Assembly (NCBI GenBank): GCA_950295325.1
Contig: OX485808.1
Coordinates: forward strand, 5,582,501 to 5,646,500
DNA from: Polytrichum commune
Lineage: Eukaryota; Streptophyta; Polytrichopsida; Polytrichales; Polytrichaceae
DNA: 64,000 nt
Reading direction: 5' to 3'
Position numbers and translations under genes: made by a program. The notes under the pieces were generated by a model that worked only from the letters and a program-made list of their open reading frames with translations, searched no databases and was not told the origin of the DNA. Shown in pieces: positions 33,290 to 45,854 of this stretch (position 1 is its first letter; the number at the start of each line of letters is the position of its first letter).

Positions 33290-33505
33290 GGAGATTTTTG
33301 GGCATACTAATTGGTTGAGATCCTAGTGTTTGCAAGTCCAACCGGTTACATGTTGACATCCTCCGGTTTTCCTTTATTTATATTGGGGTGTATTTTATAA
33401 ATTCCTCTAAAATGATCGGTAATTTGTCTGAAGTCTTGAACTTCAACTGGTTATTTCTCAAACTCAACCGGTTCATCTGTAACTAATTGTCGGTTCTCCC
33501 CGATC
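33290..33505 (+). repeat. CAACCGGTT-family dispersed repeat, best-preserved copy
   Basis: Starts CCGGGGAGATTTTTGGGCAT and ends GGTTCTCCCCG, so the ends are short inverted repeats (CGGGGAGA/TCTCCCCG). Inside are CAACCGGTT or variants three times, each a perfect or near palindrome (AACCGGTT). Confidence 0.75.
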
Positions 33506-33959
33506 GTTGCTTCAAAGGCCTTCGCTAGCAATGAACGGGGGAGGACCGGTTATCCCAATCAGGTTAGTGTGTGTGGTACTACACTGTTCATGGTGTTTAG
33601 TGTCACGTACACTATTTGTGAAGACCTAAACTAGATGCCTAGAGGTTTCAAGGTGTCACGCCCGCTAATTGTTAATACGGTTCTAATTGTCAATGTAAGT
33701 GACTTCTTTAAGCGGGAAAAATAACCTATATTATGGCATTTAGAGTAGTAAATTGGGATATTTTAGATGATAGTTTTGCATTTTAGTATGCGAGGGGGAG
33801 ATATTCTTGGGCGTAATAATGGTGAGTGTCATGTGTTTACATTTTAGTATGCAAGAGGAAGACATTCTTGAGCATACTAATGGCAAGTGTCAATTGTTTA
33901 CACTTTGGTCAACTTGTGGACCATTGTGTAACATAGGCATGCACCTGATAACACTATTG

Positions 33960-34105
33960 AACATGCACTCTAACCTCCGTAATGTCACTCCCTCTCTTAT
34001 ATCCCCAAAGCCTAGGGAACGGATGTGCTTAGTTCAAATCTTCCTTCTTATTGTCACATCTCCCTCTCATATGTCGTGGATTTTGACATTGTAATAATCC
34101 ACCAA
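33960..34105 (+). mobile_element. SINE-B candidate, copy 2
   Basis: AATGTCACTCCCTCTCTTAT, CCTAGGGAACGGATGTGCTT, AGTTCAAATCTTCC (degenerate B box) and TTCTTATTGTCAC align in order with the minus strand of 32545-32690. Confidence 0.5.
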
Positions 34106-34459
34106 AGAATTTAAATCACACGCTTGCACGTATCACGTTGTCATCACTTTCATTACTACAGTGTTAGCTTTGTGTGATTCCCCTAATGTTACACACTACA
34201 CTAAACCTCTATTATCACGCATCCATGTTAGCATTGTAGACCTCCTTAATAACACATGCACTTTGGTTGCCACAAGTGTGATATTAGGGAGGTTAGAGTG
34301 TACTCATGCCAAGATATTAGTAAGCGCACTTGAACACCAAGTTGTCATGAGGTGACTCTCATAGTGAAGTTGTTAATCATCAATGTAACTTAGGATATGC
34401 TTCAAAATAGGGTAAGTGATATTGTCATGCATGTGACACTAAATACCATAAACGGAAAA

Positions 34460-36220
34460 ATTCCCAAAACATACACTATTTTGCCAAGTCTCAAAATTGG
34501 TGAAGGCTGAATTTTTTATTGAATGATACTAAATTCATGAATGCATGCTCATTGACCATACATTTCAAGATAATTAGTGCGTACTCTAAGGTGTTTGTAG
34601 AGTGATAAAAGATACTATATGTAAAAGTGAATAGTGCCAAGATGAATAGTGCCGGTACTTTCAATGAATAATGTTGCTATGAATAGTGTTTTTGGTGAAT
34701 AATGCCGGGATGAACAATGCTTCCTAGATCTTTTGGTGGCACTAATTTAATAGTTTATAGAAATTTAATATCATCTTCACTAATTTCCCACACGCATTGT
34801 TAGCCCTCCCTCACCAATTGGGATAATCAATGTAGTCATAGATGAATCAATTGAGTTTGAGAAATAACCAGTTCAAATTCAAGACTTTAAGGAAACTACC
34901 CATCATTTAAGATGAATCTATGGAGTACTACACTTCAACTTAATAAAAAAAAACTGAAAGACCACAACATGTAATTAGTTGGACTTGGAAACATTAAGAT
35001 TTTGGCTAACTATGTTAAAAAAATATCCTTGAACAATGTAGACATTGATAAAAAAAAATTTAAAAAACAAAACATACATAGTTCAAGTACTCAATCGGAC
35101 ACCTATATTTGAGTGGTAAGTGATTAGGTTTTGACTCCAAGAACAGACATAAAAAGGCGGACCTACATGACCCTTTAATGAGTATGAGACTCTTCACGTT
35201 CATAACGAATAAGATATTCATATGAGCTCTAATGTCATGAGGCAACTTGATTTTGTAAAACAATGTGGGTACGTGTATAAGTTACTAGTAGTGTGACTTA
35301 CGTGCGCAACCTTATAATGCGGCCCATACTTATTATACACGATCTTGTTGGAAACTAGGCTAAGGTTTTAGGGACAATTTGTGAGGGGGAGGGTGGACCA
35401 AGGGAGGGGGAGTATGGAAAGCAATGATTACTATTTACTATGCTAGACCCCAAGGTAGTTATTGTTAGCCACATTGACTCTTCAATCGGGCTCGAAGACC
35501 TTGACTTATTCAAGTGAGGTTATTTATTAGATTGGGTTGAATTTGGAGTCCATGGTATCATATGTTCAAAACTAGGAATATTGAATCATGAAGAACTGTG
35601 GAAAGATATATTAATAATATAATGTTAAATAATTATTACTGTATATTTAAATTATAATCTTTTATCAATTGATAAACCACCCTTGTTTTGAACCCTAACA
35701 TAAAATATAGTGGGTCACGGTAGTTTCTACCCACACTAACTTTCGGCGTACATTAATGAGTGTAAACAACGTGGTGCGCAACCTTAGTTGAAATTGAATC
35801 TTCTTGCTACTCATTATTCTTTAGTTCTAGTGGTGGGTAAGTCCAAAACCCTTTCCTTGCTTCTAAAGTTCAGTACGTGTGGGAGTAATTTCTAAGAATT
35901 GTACTATTTTGCCAAGTCTCAAAATTAAAGTGGCTGATTTTTTTAATAAGTGATATTAAATTCACCAATACATGCTTATTTACCATACATTTCAATAAAA
36001 TTAGTGCTTGCTCTAAGGTGCTTGCATAGTCATTGAAAAAAATAATATGCAAACACATGTTTTTCAATGAATAATGTCATGATGAACAATGCTTCCTAGA
36101 TCTTTTGGTGGCACTAATTCCATAGCATAAAAAAAATCGTATCACCTACTGAAAATTTCCCACACACACTATCAACCCTTCCTCCCTAATTGGGATAATC
36201 AATGTAAGTTGTCACTAAGT
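34460..36220. repeat. Pair of direct repeats (about 360 bp) 1.4 kb apart
   Basis: 34475-34830 and 35900-36210 share ACTATTTTGCCAAGTCTCAA, CATACATTTCAA, TCTAAGGTG(T/C)TTG, GATGAACAATGCTTCCTAGA and TTGGGATAATCAATGTA in the same order. This could be a decayed terminal-repeat element or a segmental duplication. 34838-35025 between them is a minus-strand CAACCGGTT repeat; 35080-35260 resembles the TAAGGTAG family interior. Confidence 0.6.
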
Positions 36221-36229
36221 CCTACACTC

Positions 36230-36860
36230 ATGTATTTTCAAATTTATGGGTTTAAAGCTTTAAATAGTGCATCATCTTTGTCAAAGTGAAAGCCAAAATA
36301 TAATCATATGTGACATGGATGATAATATACTACTTAGATAAGTATCATGTATTTGCATCCAAAGGACACCTATATGCAGTTATATGAAAATATTGTGAAC
36401 ACTAATATGTGCAATTAGGTTGACATCGCAAATGAGTTCACTCTATACCCCTGCATATTACCTTGGGTTGAAACCATATAAAGAAAAACTCATAATTTTT
36501 TTTATTCATCTATATAGCAAACACAAGGAAACACATTACCTATATTTTGCTATTGTGGTACTAAATATTCAAAATATTGTGCAATGTCGATAAATTGGTG
36601 TGAGTCAACCTAATTTCATATATAAGTGTTAGGCACTCTCCAAATCAACATTCGTTGTAGAAATTGCTTGAAGTATTCTAGTGTAGTGAAACAAAATGAA
36701 TTGAAATAGAATTGATTCTAAAACGTGGGAAGCCAAAAGTCTAATGGGACTGAAAGTACACAAGGAGATAGTGAGATCCAAAGCTCAAAATCAAGCACAA
36801 AAACTCGGTGGAATCTAAGGAGAAATTTGATTCTCTTCATCCATCCCAACTTGTGAGCAT
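36230..36860. other. Gene-free interval
   Basis: AT-rich, no coding or repeat structure recognised. Confidence 0.4.
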
Positions 36861-36870
36861 ACAAATGTAA

Positions 36871-37371
36871 GGGCCACTTCACACACCAACCAACAGCCGT
36901 GACCATGAAACTGTGAGAGTCCAAAAGAAAGTGTCCAAAAGCCGTCCCAACACACCTCCCAAATCATGTAGCGTGGTCACGGACCCTCAAGTGTAGTGTG
37001 AAGTCATATGGGACTGGGCCCTCAACCAAATGCTATTTCAATGAATGTCTATTCATGCATGACTCCTCTCACATGATAAAATATAAAAAATCAACGGTTA
37101 TGAACGTTTGGAATGCCACAATCTCCTGGTTTTGTGTTAGGCCTACCTCCAAGAGTTGGTTTTTAAAAATAGTCCAAGTGACCATGAAACATGATCCATT
37201 TGATGCCATGTAAGAGTCCATGTAGGCTTTACATCCATCTTGCATTCACGTACTCCGTTGGTCCCTCAAGCGTAGTGTGAAGCGAACTTGGACCGGCTCC
37301 GCGTTTTCCACCAATGAGAGTGCTTGAAGTGTACTGGTCACGGGCTCTCAGTCTCACGTGTGAAGTGGCTC
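36871..37371. mobile_element. Harbinger-like MITE (GGGCCACTTCACAC family), complete
   Basis: 501 bp; left GGGCCACTTCACAC, right GTGTGAAGTGGCTC, flanked by TAA on both sides (36868-36870 and 37372-37374). The TAA duplication and GGGC-type ends indicate PIF/Harbinger ancestry. The interior lacks a transposase. Subterminal words AGTGTGAAG recur in both orientations. Confidence 0.85.
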
Positions 37372-37379
37372 TAAGTTAA

Positions 37380-38040
37380 GTACGAATCTCAAAGTCTTAA
37401 AACTTTTGGGCTATCCTTAAACCTTAAACTTATGAACAGACTGTGGCTCAAAAGTCTACAATGACTCGATATATATATTACCTACTTAATATCGTGGGCC
37501 AAGCTATAACTATCACCACCTTGGCGTAGATTTCAACAATAGAATCACCCGAATTCGCACACCAAATTTGTCAACCACCACTGCAAAAAAAAACAAGTTG
37601 GATCGATCATGCAATAGAATCGGCGGCTTCGCATTGCATTCGTGGAGTGGAGATTCCTAATGGGCTCGTGTGGGTGGGTTTAATGGATTGGGTTAGTAGA
37701 TGTCTCCTAGATTTCAACCTCTTGGAAACTATCGTCCATGCGCGTCAAATTTTGACTCACATTGGAGATTGTGTTTGAAGAATTACTCAATTGGTTGGTT
37801 GGGGTTAGTTCGTAGATTGACAAACAGTTGCATGATTTGTGCGTGCAAAGTTTCACGTTAAGCTTGGTATGTTAGATTCCATGCGTCACACAAGTGCTTT
37901 CAAGGGGTACTCCTTATTCACCCAACGATCTTCTAAATGATGTGGATATGATTATCTTTCAATAACCATTTCTAGCATAAGAATTCCTAGGCAATCGTCC
38001 TATTGTATTAGGAATGAACAATGCAAGTCTACGCTATAGT
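37380..38040. other. Gene-free interval
   Basis: No coding sequence or recognised repeat. Confidence 0.4.
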
Positions 38041-38055
38041 GGTAGATTTGTAGAG

Positions 38056-38213
38056 TTTTTTTTAACATAGGAGGTCCATAGTCACCTAGCTACTGTAGTT
38101 TTTTCATCAAGTACAGAGAAAATTTCACAGTTGGGGATCAAACTATCAACCACTCCATTTGGTTTTGGGCATCTCTCCACTATCATCTAGTAGTTTAGGG
38201 TCATCTTGGACCT
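38056..38213 (-). mobile_element. SINE-A copy 3, diverged, imperfect target duplication
   Basis: On the minus strand it begins AGGTCCAAGATGACCCTAAA, the same start as copy 2, and ends in a T/A-rich tail. Flanks GATTTGTAGAG (38045-38055) and GATTTGCAAAG (38214-38224) are an 11-bp duplication with two mismatches. The B box has decayed to TTTGATCCC. Confidence 0.75.
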
Positions 38214-39352
38214 GATTTGCAAAGTTTTCAATGATGTACCTAGAACAATTTTTTAGTGACGCATGTCAATTGTTGAAGACTCGTGTTATGCGTGTAATGA
38301 ACCTATAGTCATTTGACACGAAATATCATATTAACGCATTTTGATGTTTTATGGCATTTTATACTTCTCTCTCTCTCTCTCTCTCATATTTCCATAGAAA
38401 ACACCCTCATGTTTTCAAGCATGGCTTCTCTTTGGCTTCCACGCTCCTAGTTTTATTTATGTTTCTCGATGCATGGGAGTGAGAACTTCCCTTTGCTCCA
38501 AGAAACACGTTGAATAGTACTCCAAAACTTTTTATCAGATCGAACAAATTTTGCTTTAAAATAAAGGGATTGTTAAATCAACCACACACTCATTAAAACG
38601 ACCACAATCAATGTGTAAGTTGTCGACTAGGCTATAACTTGTCATCGAAATTGACAAGTTTATCAATTTCAACAAAAGAGTTGATACGTTGCTCCTCTTC
38701 ATGTGTGCAATGAAAAATCAAATTTTGACAAGTCATGTGACCGCACAATGCATTTTTGTGGTCGTTTTTAAGAGACTACGTGGTCAATTTAACAATTCCC
38801 TTTTTTAAAAGTGGCGTTCACCAATAGGTGGGCTTTTGCATAGTGAACTCGCTTGAATTTGATGCACTCATTTGGTTGAAAAGGTCGGGTAAAGTGTGTT
38901 TGAAAGCCTCGTACATATGTGGTCACCATTGCCGCTCTTGTATTTCCTTCCGACTTCACCCCCCCCCCCCCCACACACACACACACGTGTCGAAAGACCA
39001 CCCAAAAATATCGGATCAAGTTCCTATGTAGAACACTCAAGAAGGCCCTTTCGTGAATCATGCATAGGCAAGTGGTGTGCATATAGTGGAGACACTAGGG
39101 CCCAAGTCAATATGGGCCATTCCTTGCTAAGCCCCATAAAATCTTGAAGGAGCTTGAAATGTAAAAACCTAAGTGGTGGAGTCATGGTGGGAAAAACAAA
39201 ATTTAAAACAAATTCAAATAACTTTCTCAATGCGTGCGTAAAAGTTTTGGAAACAATTTTCCACTACGACCATTCTCCAAATCAAGCCTTTGAATATAAC
39301 TCTAAAGTGTAAGTAACATTTAAATCTCATTTTTCCCACTCAGGTTTTCTTG

Positions 39353-39513
39353 TAACATTATTAAGATCCATAACAATGTTCAGTGGGACTGATAGTGTTC
39401 CACATAATATTTTCGGATAATCTCACATTCAGTCTGAATGTGGGAATATCTGAGAATATTATGTGGAATATTTTCAGTCCCACTGAACATTGTCATGGAT
39501 CTTTATAATGTTA
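39353..39513. mobile_element. Palindromic foldback element, copy 2
   Basis: Near-complete inverted repeat of 161 bp: TAACATTAT...GATCCATAACAATGTTCAGT then GGGACTGA at the left, complement at the right; the centre CACATTCAGTCTGAATGTG is itself a near palindrome. Confidence 0.9.
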
Positions 39514-40440
39514 TGCTCCCTCCAAAAGGAAAAAAAAGGAAAAAAAAAGAAGGTATGTCACCATGCATGTGTTCTTATAATATGACCATTGTTTCACAAT
39601 AAGAATCACGTGATTGTACCACACATTGCTCCCCTTAGACAATGTATGGTTGTGGCTTAACTCCAACCTTTATATATCTCAATTCATCATCATCTAGTGG
39701 TTAAAGACTAATAATAGCAACAAAATAACCATGTAGTGATTTATCACATATAAACCCCTTTTGAATAAGTGGACATGAAGAATATTTGAAGAATATTCTA
39801 TTCTTTAAATGTGGAGATGGAATGATGACTTTCTCAAACCTTCAAAGCATGGGGAGGTCAGTGTTAGAAATGTTATTAAACCATGAGGAGAAAGTATAGG
39901 GTACTTTTGAGCCAATAGAGCAAAAAATTATACAAATTTTGGAATTACTATAGTCTAGATGAAATGACCGATACAATATTATATCTAGAATAAAGTAGGT
40001 GAAAATTACATGTAGTATTTTATTTTTATTAATAATATAAGGTTTGTAATATTTGAAGGAATGAAGAATTGATGTGAAGTTCAATGAATATCTTTGGATT
40101 GGATGAGAAATTGCCTTAATTGATTGAAAGTCATTGAGTTTAGATGTTGGCTATGGATGTGCCTTATATGTATTGAAGGTTGAATCATCTGGCTTCAAGG
40201 GAAAGTCTCTTCGTGACAAATTTGACATCAAGTGACCCATGAGGTTCAGAACCCCCCCCCCCTCCCCAACTTCTCATTTTTGTTCTCATGATTTATATTA
40301 ACTCGAAAATTTGTATCTAATATTTTTTTTGACAATGGCAGCTTACAAGGAGACTTAGTGCAAGCCATACTTAGGACAAGGCATACTTACTAGGGTTTGA
40401 GGGGCCGCAAGGGGGTTGTTTGTCAAAGACTTTAGGAAAA

Positions 40441-40443
<3 letters not shown>

Positions 40444-40488
<45 letters not shown>
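40444..40488 (+). repeat. (GA)n microsatellite
   Basis: 45 bp of uninterrupted GA. A (GAA)n tract of about 22 bp follows at 40716-40738, and a (CT)n tract at 38363-38383. Confidence 0.95.
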
Positions 40489-40491
<3 letters not shown>

Positions 40492-41375
40492 CACAATAGT
40501 GTTGCAACCATGTATCATTTAATATTACTTGTGTGTACCGTTAATGTTATAGATTAACGTCAAGTTATGTCAAAATTCAAAGATTGTGGTAAATGATACA
40601 ATTTATATATTAAAATATAATCTATAAAATAAGCTCACATTTAAATTAAATATCCGATAAGGACTTGGAACATACCTCAAAGCACCAGTTTATCTACTAA
40701 TAAGATGTCAAATATTAAGAAGAAGAAGAAGAAGAAGATATATAACCCATCTTTTAATTGACCCCCGACTGCAAGTAGTTTACAAAAGTATATAGCTTGT
40801 GATCTCCCCGGGTTTTACAATTGACTAGTCAACCAAGAAACGACAATTTTCAAAATAAAACCACCATGCATGCATTTCTCCACTTTAAAGCGTCATCAAA
40901 AACCCAAAATTTATCTAGTGAGTAAGATTTCATATTCCTAAACCCTAACGGAAAATCCGCAGTTGAGGCAAAGTGTCGACCACGACTACTTGCGGCATCA
41001 AGAGCCCAAGAACAATAACAATGGCATTCATTTGGCCCACCACCGAATCAAGGCCCCAAGAAACTCTTTCCCACCTCAAAAAATCACTTCAAGTGGCTTG
41101 CCTTGTAGTAGTGGTGGCCCTAAATTGAGCTTCCGTATGGTTTCGTGCGTCCACGTGTCGCCTCCTTTTGCTTGGCTGGCCAATGGCGGCCCTTTACAAG
41201 TCGGGGCAGACTTTAAAAAAAAATTAAATTTAAAAAAAGGTGGAAATATGGCCCACATGATTCAAAGCACTTCGACGTTACCATTTGGAATATGTGGAAC
41301 TTGAGGGCCTTCTTCCACCCCTTTCCAAGTCTTTGTGAGTGGCTCATGGCTCAAAGTGCCAACTCCTTTCAATAC

Positions 41376-41687
41376 GTCCTATTAATGTGGGCCACACTAA
41401 TTTTTTTAGTGAAGGTGGAATGAACGTGGGTCCAGAATCCCGGGTCACTCCTCAGTTTTTATGAAGGTCGGTGACCAAAACATTGAACATTAGTTATAGG
41501 ACAAAAGTGGCACAAATTTACAAAATAAACACCCATGTTAATGCTTTAGGGGGAAAAAAATGCAGCCCGTGCTAATTTCCTATTATAAATTTAGTGTGGA
41601 TTGGAAGTTAATGTGGCCCACGTTATTTCTCACTATGAGAATTAATGTGGGCTTTGGAAAATTATTGTGGCCCCATAGTAATAGGAC
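41376..41687. mobile_element. GTCCTATTA-family MITE, complete
   Basis: 312 bp; left GTCCTATTAATGTGGGCCAC, right ending (reverse complement) GTCCTATTACTATGGGGCCA. The interior contains further ATGTGGCCCAC words in both orientations. The target duplication is not resolved. Confidence 0.75.
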
Positions 41688-41798
41688 CATTTAGTGTACG
41701 TGGAGGGCTCCTTGCGGTGAAGAAAAGTACTAAAACCTTATAATTAATTGTAAAGTAGAGAACCCTTGTTTGGTTCCGTTTCTTGTTAATAATTTAGT

Positions 41799-42138
41799 TC
41801 TATATTTGAGTGGTTTGTGGTTTGGTGTGGCTCCAAGAATGGATGCCCAGAAATCACGTGTTTGAAAGACATCAAATTGCATGTTTAGATATGATAACCG
41901 TTCTAGGTTCCATAGTCAATATAATAAGGGGTGGGGGGAACGTGAATGATCATTTAGTAAGTGTGAAAATCTCCACTTTGATAGTGAATGAGATATTCAT
42001 ACAAGCTCCAACGATTTTGAGCAAAGTGGCTACGACCTCAATTTGGATATGCTAACCACCTTGTACTAATTGTGTGTTTTATATCCTCGAAGAAGTGGGC
42101 CAGTCGAAAAAATAACCATTTAAAACCCATCTACCTTA
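41799..42138. mobile_element. TAAGGTAG-family element, one end clear
   Basis: Right end ACCCATCTACCTTA. The interior GTGAATGAGATATTCATAC, GTGTGTTTTATATCCTCGA and AGAAGTGGGCCAG match 58800-58960. The left end is too eroded to place. Confidence 0.6.
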
Positions 42139-42962
42139 GTGTGATATTAGTCGGGTTGGTTCGACACTACATTAGTTGGAAATGCCACTAGCAATGCTCC
42201 CAAGTTCACAAGTTCTGAAGGTTGTGGGTTAACTTAAGTAGTTGTAACTCACGGTTGCAATCTCACTCAGGGGTTGATCACACCAACCACTCCTGGCACC
42301 ATCGTCAACATCTCCGGATGTAAAAATGTGAAAAGTGGTCGGCCAACATCTATTTCTCAACATAATCCTCAACAATTTCACGGCTCAAACCGGACAAAAA
42401 GATTAATTTGATTGGGGGCACGACACCATAGTGAATGTGTGGAAGTATCTATGTTAAAATAGATTGAAATTAGGTATTCCAGTTTGGTTTCCTAACACCT
42501 ACTAAGGGGGTAAACAAAAAATCTAATCCCTAACATGGTGTTACTTATTCATCCCAATTTAAGCTCACTAAACTAACATGAGATCTATGACCCCAACTGG
42601 CAAGAACCAACGTAACTAAAAAAAACAGTAACATCATTTATCTCAACAATAAAAATTAGCGTTTTCACCCTCCCCTCCCCTCAATAGCATGGTTGTTGTG
42701 AACATTCACCCTCGGTAATTTCAAGGGACAGGTCCAAAGTTTTGTACTTAGTTAACGGTCCTAAATCCTGGCAAATAGGCCGTAAAACGACCCTAAAATG
42801 AGGGATTGTTCATGCACGGTCGAAAGTATGCAGTACCATTAAATGAAGGAGGCTTTCGGTAGCAACGTCAGAGTACTGCCACATGCAGCATACTATATAC
42901 AAATTCAAGAGAAAAATCGGACTTTGTGATTTTCACATTGTCATGCAACATTTTTCATGAAG

Positions 42963-43035
42963 AGAGCTAAGGAATTATCATATAGGAACATACCTCTCAT
43001 TCGTCCAACATAAAAAAGCCCTAAAACCTATAAGA
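42963..43035. mobile_element. Single end of GAGAGGGAATTAT-family MITE
   Basis: Left half only: GGAATTATCATATAGGAACA, then CTCTCATTCGTCCAACATAA. Confidence 0.55.
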
Positions 43036-43039
43036 GGGT

Positions 43040-44640
43040 CGGTGTTCCCTACTTGCTATGAGCCTATGAGAAATGAAAGGTGGCCAAAAAGTAGGTTAGT
43101 CATTACAACGCTTAAGGTAGCCGACCCATTCCTGAGCAGTTAAGTAATCTAATAGTTTAGGTATGATCGGAAGAAAAAAATCCCCATTGTAGAGAAATAG
43201 ATATAAGAAGCAAGCCATCTTTTTTCATAATGATTTTCTTTTGCAATAATCAAGTTATTGTGAGTTTTCGAAATGGATAATATTCTCTTTGGCCTATACT
43301 TGTGATATAGGCTACATTCCTTTCCGATTGCCAATCCATTACAAAACCGAGAATGATTGATTCCCGTAATCGATAATCGTGGCACCTAAATATGCTTGCA
43401 AGCTAAACCTAGTTGTCAACCTAGCCACTGACATTTGGCTGAGTTGGATTTCGACCATTTGACATGTCAACACTAATCATAGATTGATATTGTGTTGCAT
43501 GGGAAAAGGTTGGCCTAACCTACAAAAATGGGGTGGTGGTCGGGCATGTGTCGGCTACCTTAGATGTGCTCGGAAAAACACAAGGTAGTTGTGTGCATAG
43601 ATATAAGAGAGAAACCCTTTCCAAGAGGACTCCTCTTTCACAAGTCTAGGTTTAGATAGGAGCCCAAAAATATCAATGAAATCTATGACAAGTCAAATTT
43701 TTGTTCTTGTTGGTGATACCAATATGTCCATGTCATTGTTTATTTCTTGCAAGGATAAGCATGGCATCATCATTTAACCCTTAATCCCTAAGCACCATTC
43801 TCCTCAAAATCGGCCTCAAATCACTGCTTACAAGTCAGATTGTCTAGGACCCAATTTGTAGGTGTTTTGGAACATCCAACTGTATAAGCTTAGATATGAT
43901 ATTGGCCTTTGTATGTGCCACCCGAAAAAATATCAACCATCCACATGGAAATATGAATGAGAATTTAGTACATATGTGAAGGTAAAATGGTGGGGCAATT
44001 GATTGATAAAAACTTCAACCCTACTAACATCATCAAACGGATGATGGGATGAGACCCAAATGAGATGAGTTCTTTTGCAACAAAATTGTGAACCTTTGAG
44101 GCTTGGATTTTCAAGTTTGCACTAAATGTGATCTTTTGAGAGCCCTTGCAATGTGCATGACTCCATTTTACATCCAATCTTACATGATTTCTTCTAAGTA
44201 AAGTTCAAAAACTCCAAATACCAATCCCAACAGTGGATATCTGGAACATTAAATAAAATACATCCTTGCAAATTTTCAAATCTGTCCAAGTACATCTGAG
44301 TGTTGTTTTCCCATCTCACACATTTCTTAGTGTATTTCAAAGTTTTAGTCCAAATCCAATGAAATTTGGGACATTGAATGCAAAACGGAATTCATTGATG
44401 CTGATAGAAGTTCCACGTCCTCCCAAAAAAAGTTAAAGCTCTCATTCCAAACAAAAACCAACAAAAATTGTTCATTTTTGGATCTCTCCGGGGCTTAGGG
44501 TTTAAAAGAGAAAATGCAAGGAAAACATTTATATCATTCATAAGTAGCCTGTTGTAATAGCCTGGTAAAGGTTATTAGGGCTGATAAGGGGCTCATGGGA
44601 ACCGACTGACACGATGGCCGCCTAGTCAGCATACCTAGGT
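43040..44640. other. Gene-free interval
   Basis: No gene recognised. A 78-codon minus frame at 43149-43385 has an organelle-like AT-rich composition but no identifiable homology. Confidence 0.35.
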
Positions 44641-44936
44641 TCCAGCGAATAGAGTGGGGCCACATCGGATTGACGTGTCTCCACGAGAATGGGAAATCTC
44701 CCCTTTTTTTCTTATAGCACCAGGAGCTTCTCTGACTCTTCGCAAAGATTTCACCTTCGTCGCTCTTTTACGCCTCTCGATCGGCAATCGGCACTGGCCG
44801 CATTTGCTTGCGTTATCGTCGCCTCCGCCATGCCAGGCTTCCCGACAGCTACCCGCCGAACTCTCTCTTGGCCGATTCTATCCAGTTTTCACGACGCGCC
44901 GTCACTTCTTGCTTGAAGATGCAAAAATTCGGAGTT

Positions 44937-45370
44937 AAGGTTGTGTATCGTGGTTGCACATGACGAATGGTGCAATTTCCCCTTCAAGAGCGCCTTTTGA
45001 AGAGCTTAGAAGTCCTCTTGTAGAAGTTTAACGAAGACAGATTCGAAGAAGCTGCGTCAAATCTTGCTCGTAGACGCAATTTTCTTGAGGATAAGGTTGT
45101 ATTTTGTGGCTGCACATCATAATTGTGTAATCCTCCCTCCAAGAGTGCCTCTCAGAAGATTAGAAATCCTCTTGTAGGAGTTTAAGCAAGCCAGATTTGA
45201 CGAAACTTTGTCTATTCTTGCTCGTAGATGCAAGCTTAAGGTTGTGTATCGTGGTTGCAAATGACAATGGTGTAGTTTTTCCTCCAAGAGTGCCTTTTAG
45301 AAGCTTAGAAATCCTCTTATAGGAGTTTAAGCAAGCCAGATTTGAAGAAGCTCCGGCAATTCTTGCTCGA
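44937..45370 (+). repeat. Three tandem repeats, about 150 bp each
   Basis: Units start AAGGTTGTGTATCGTGGTTG at 44937, 45093 (diverged) and 45238, and each contains CCTCTTGTAG(A/G)AGTTTAA and TCTTGCTCGTAGA. They lie 0.8-1.2 kb before the start codon of the 46185 gene. Confidence 0.85.
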
Positions 45371-45854
45371 ACCTTTTCCTTGTACGATCCTGCAGCGAGC
45401 TCTTTCTTTCAACGTTACATGCAGGTGATTATGGTGTACTTTGCCATCTGGAGTGTTGCTTCAGAGCTCTAAGAGTAGTCATTGGCACTCCGGTATATCG
45501 TTGGCCGAAGCCTCGTTTACATTGAGCGTGACAGGTCGGCATTTGGCCAATCTGTAAGGTTACCTGAAGGAGTTCGTGACCACAGCTGGCTCCGTCCATC
45601 CATGTATCTCCTAGTGTCCCTGTTTACCGAGGTTTTGGAGTTTATTTTCTCACTCTACGACATCGCCTACTTCTCTTTCTAGGCAATCTTGTTTACAAAC
45701 AGCCGATTTATCGAGCCTATCCATCTATGACTAAGTTCTTAGTGCTCTTTGTCTGTCTCTCCTCTAGGATCCTCTTTCTTGAAAGACGTTGAACTGCCGA
45801 GTCGATGCACCTTCGGCTATAATTACCAACCGTAGTTTGAACTGGTCATCTGCT

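Noticed and set aside
43149-43385. 78-codon minus frame with an organelle-like look
   Set aside because: The composition is merely AT-rich; no plastid or mitochondrial protein could be recognised.
44654-44938. 94-codon plus frame as a separate gene
   Set aside because: It lies in the presumed leader of the 46185 gene, runs into the first tandem repeat and has no recognisable domain.
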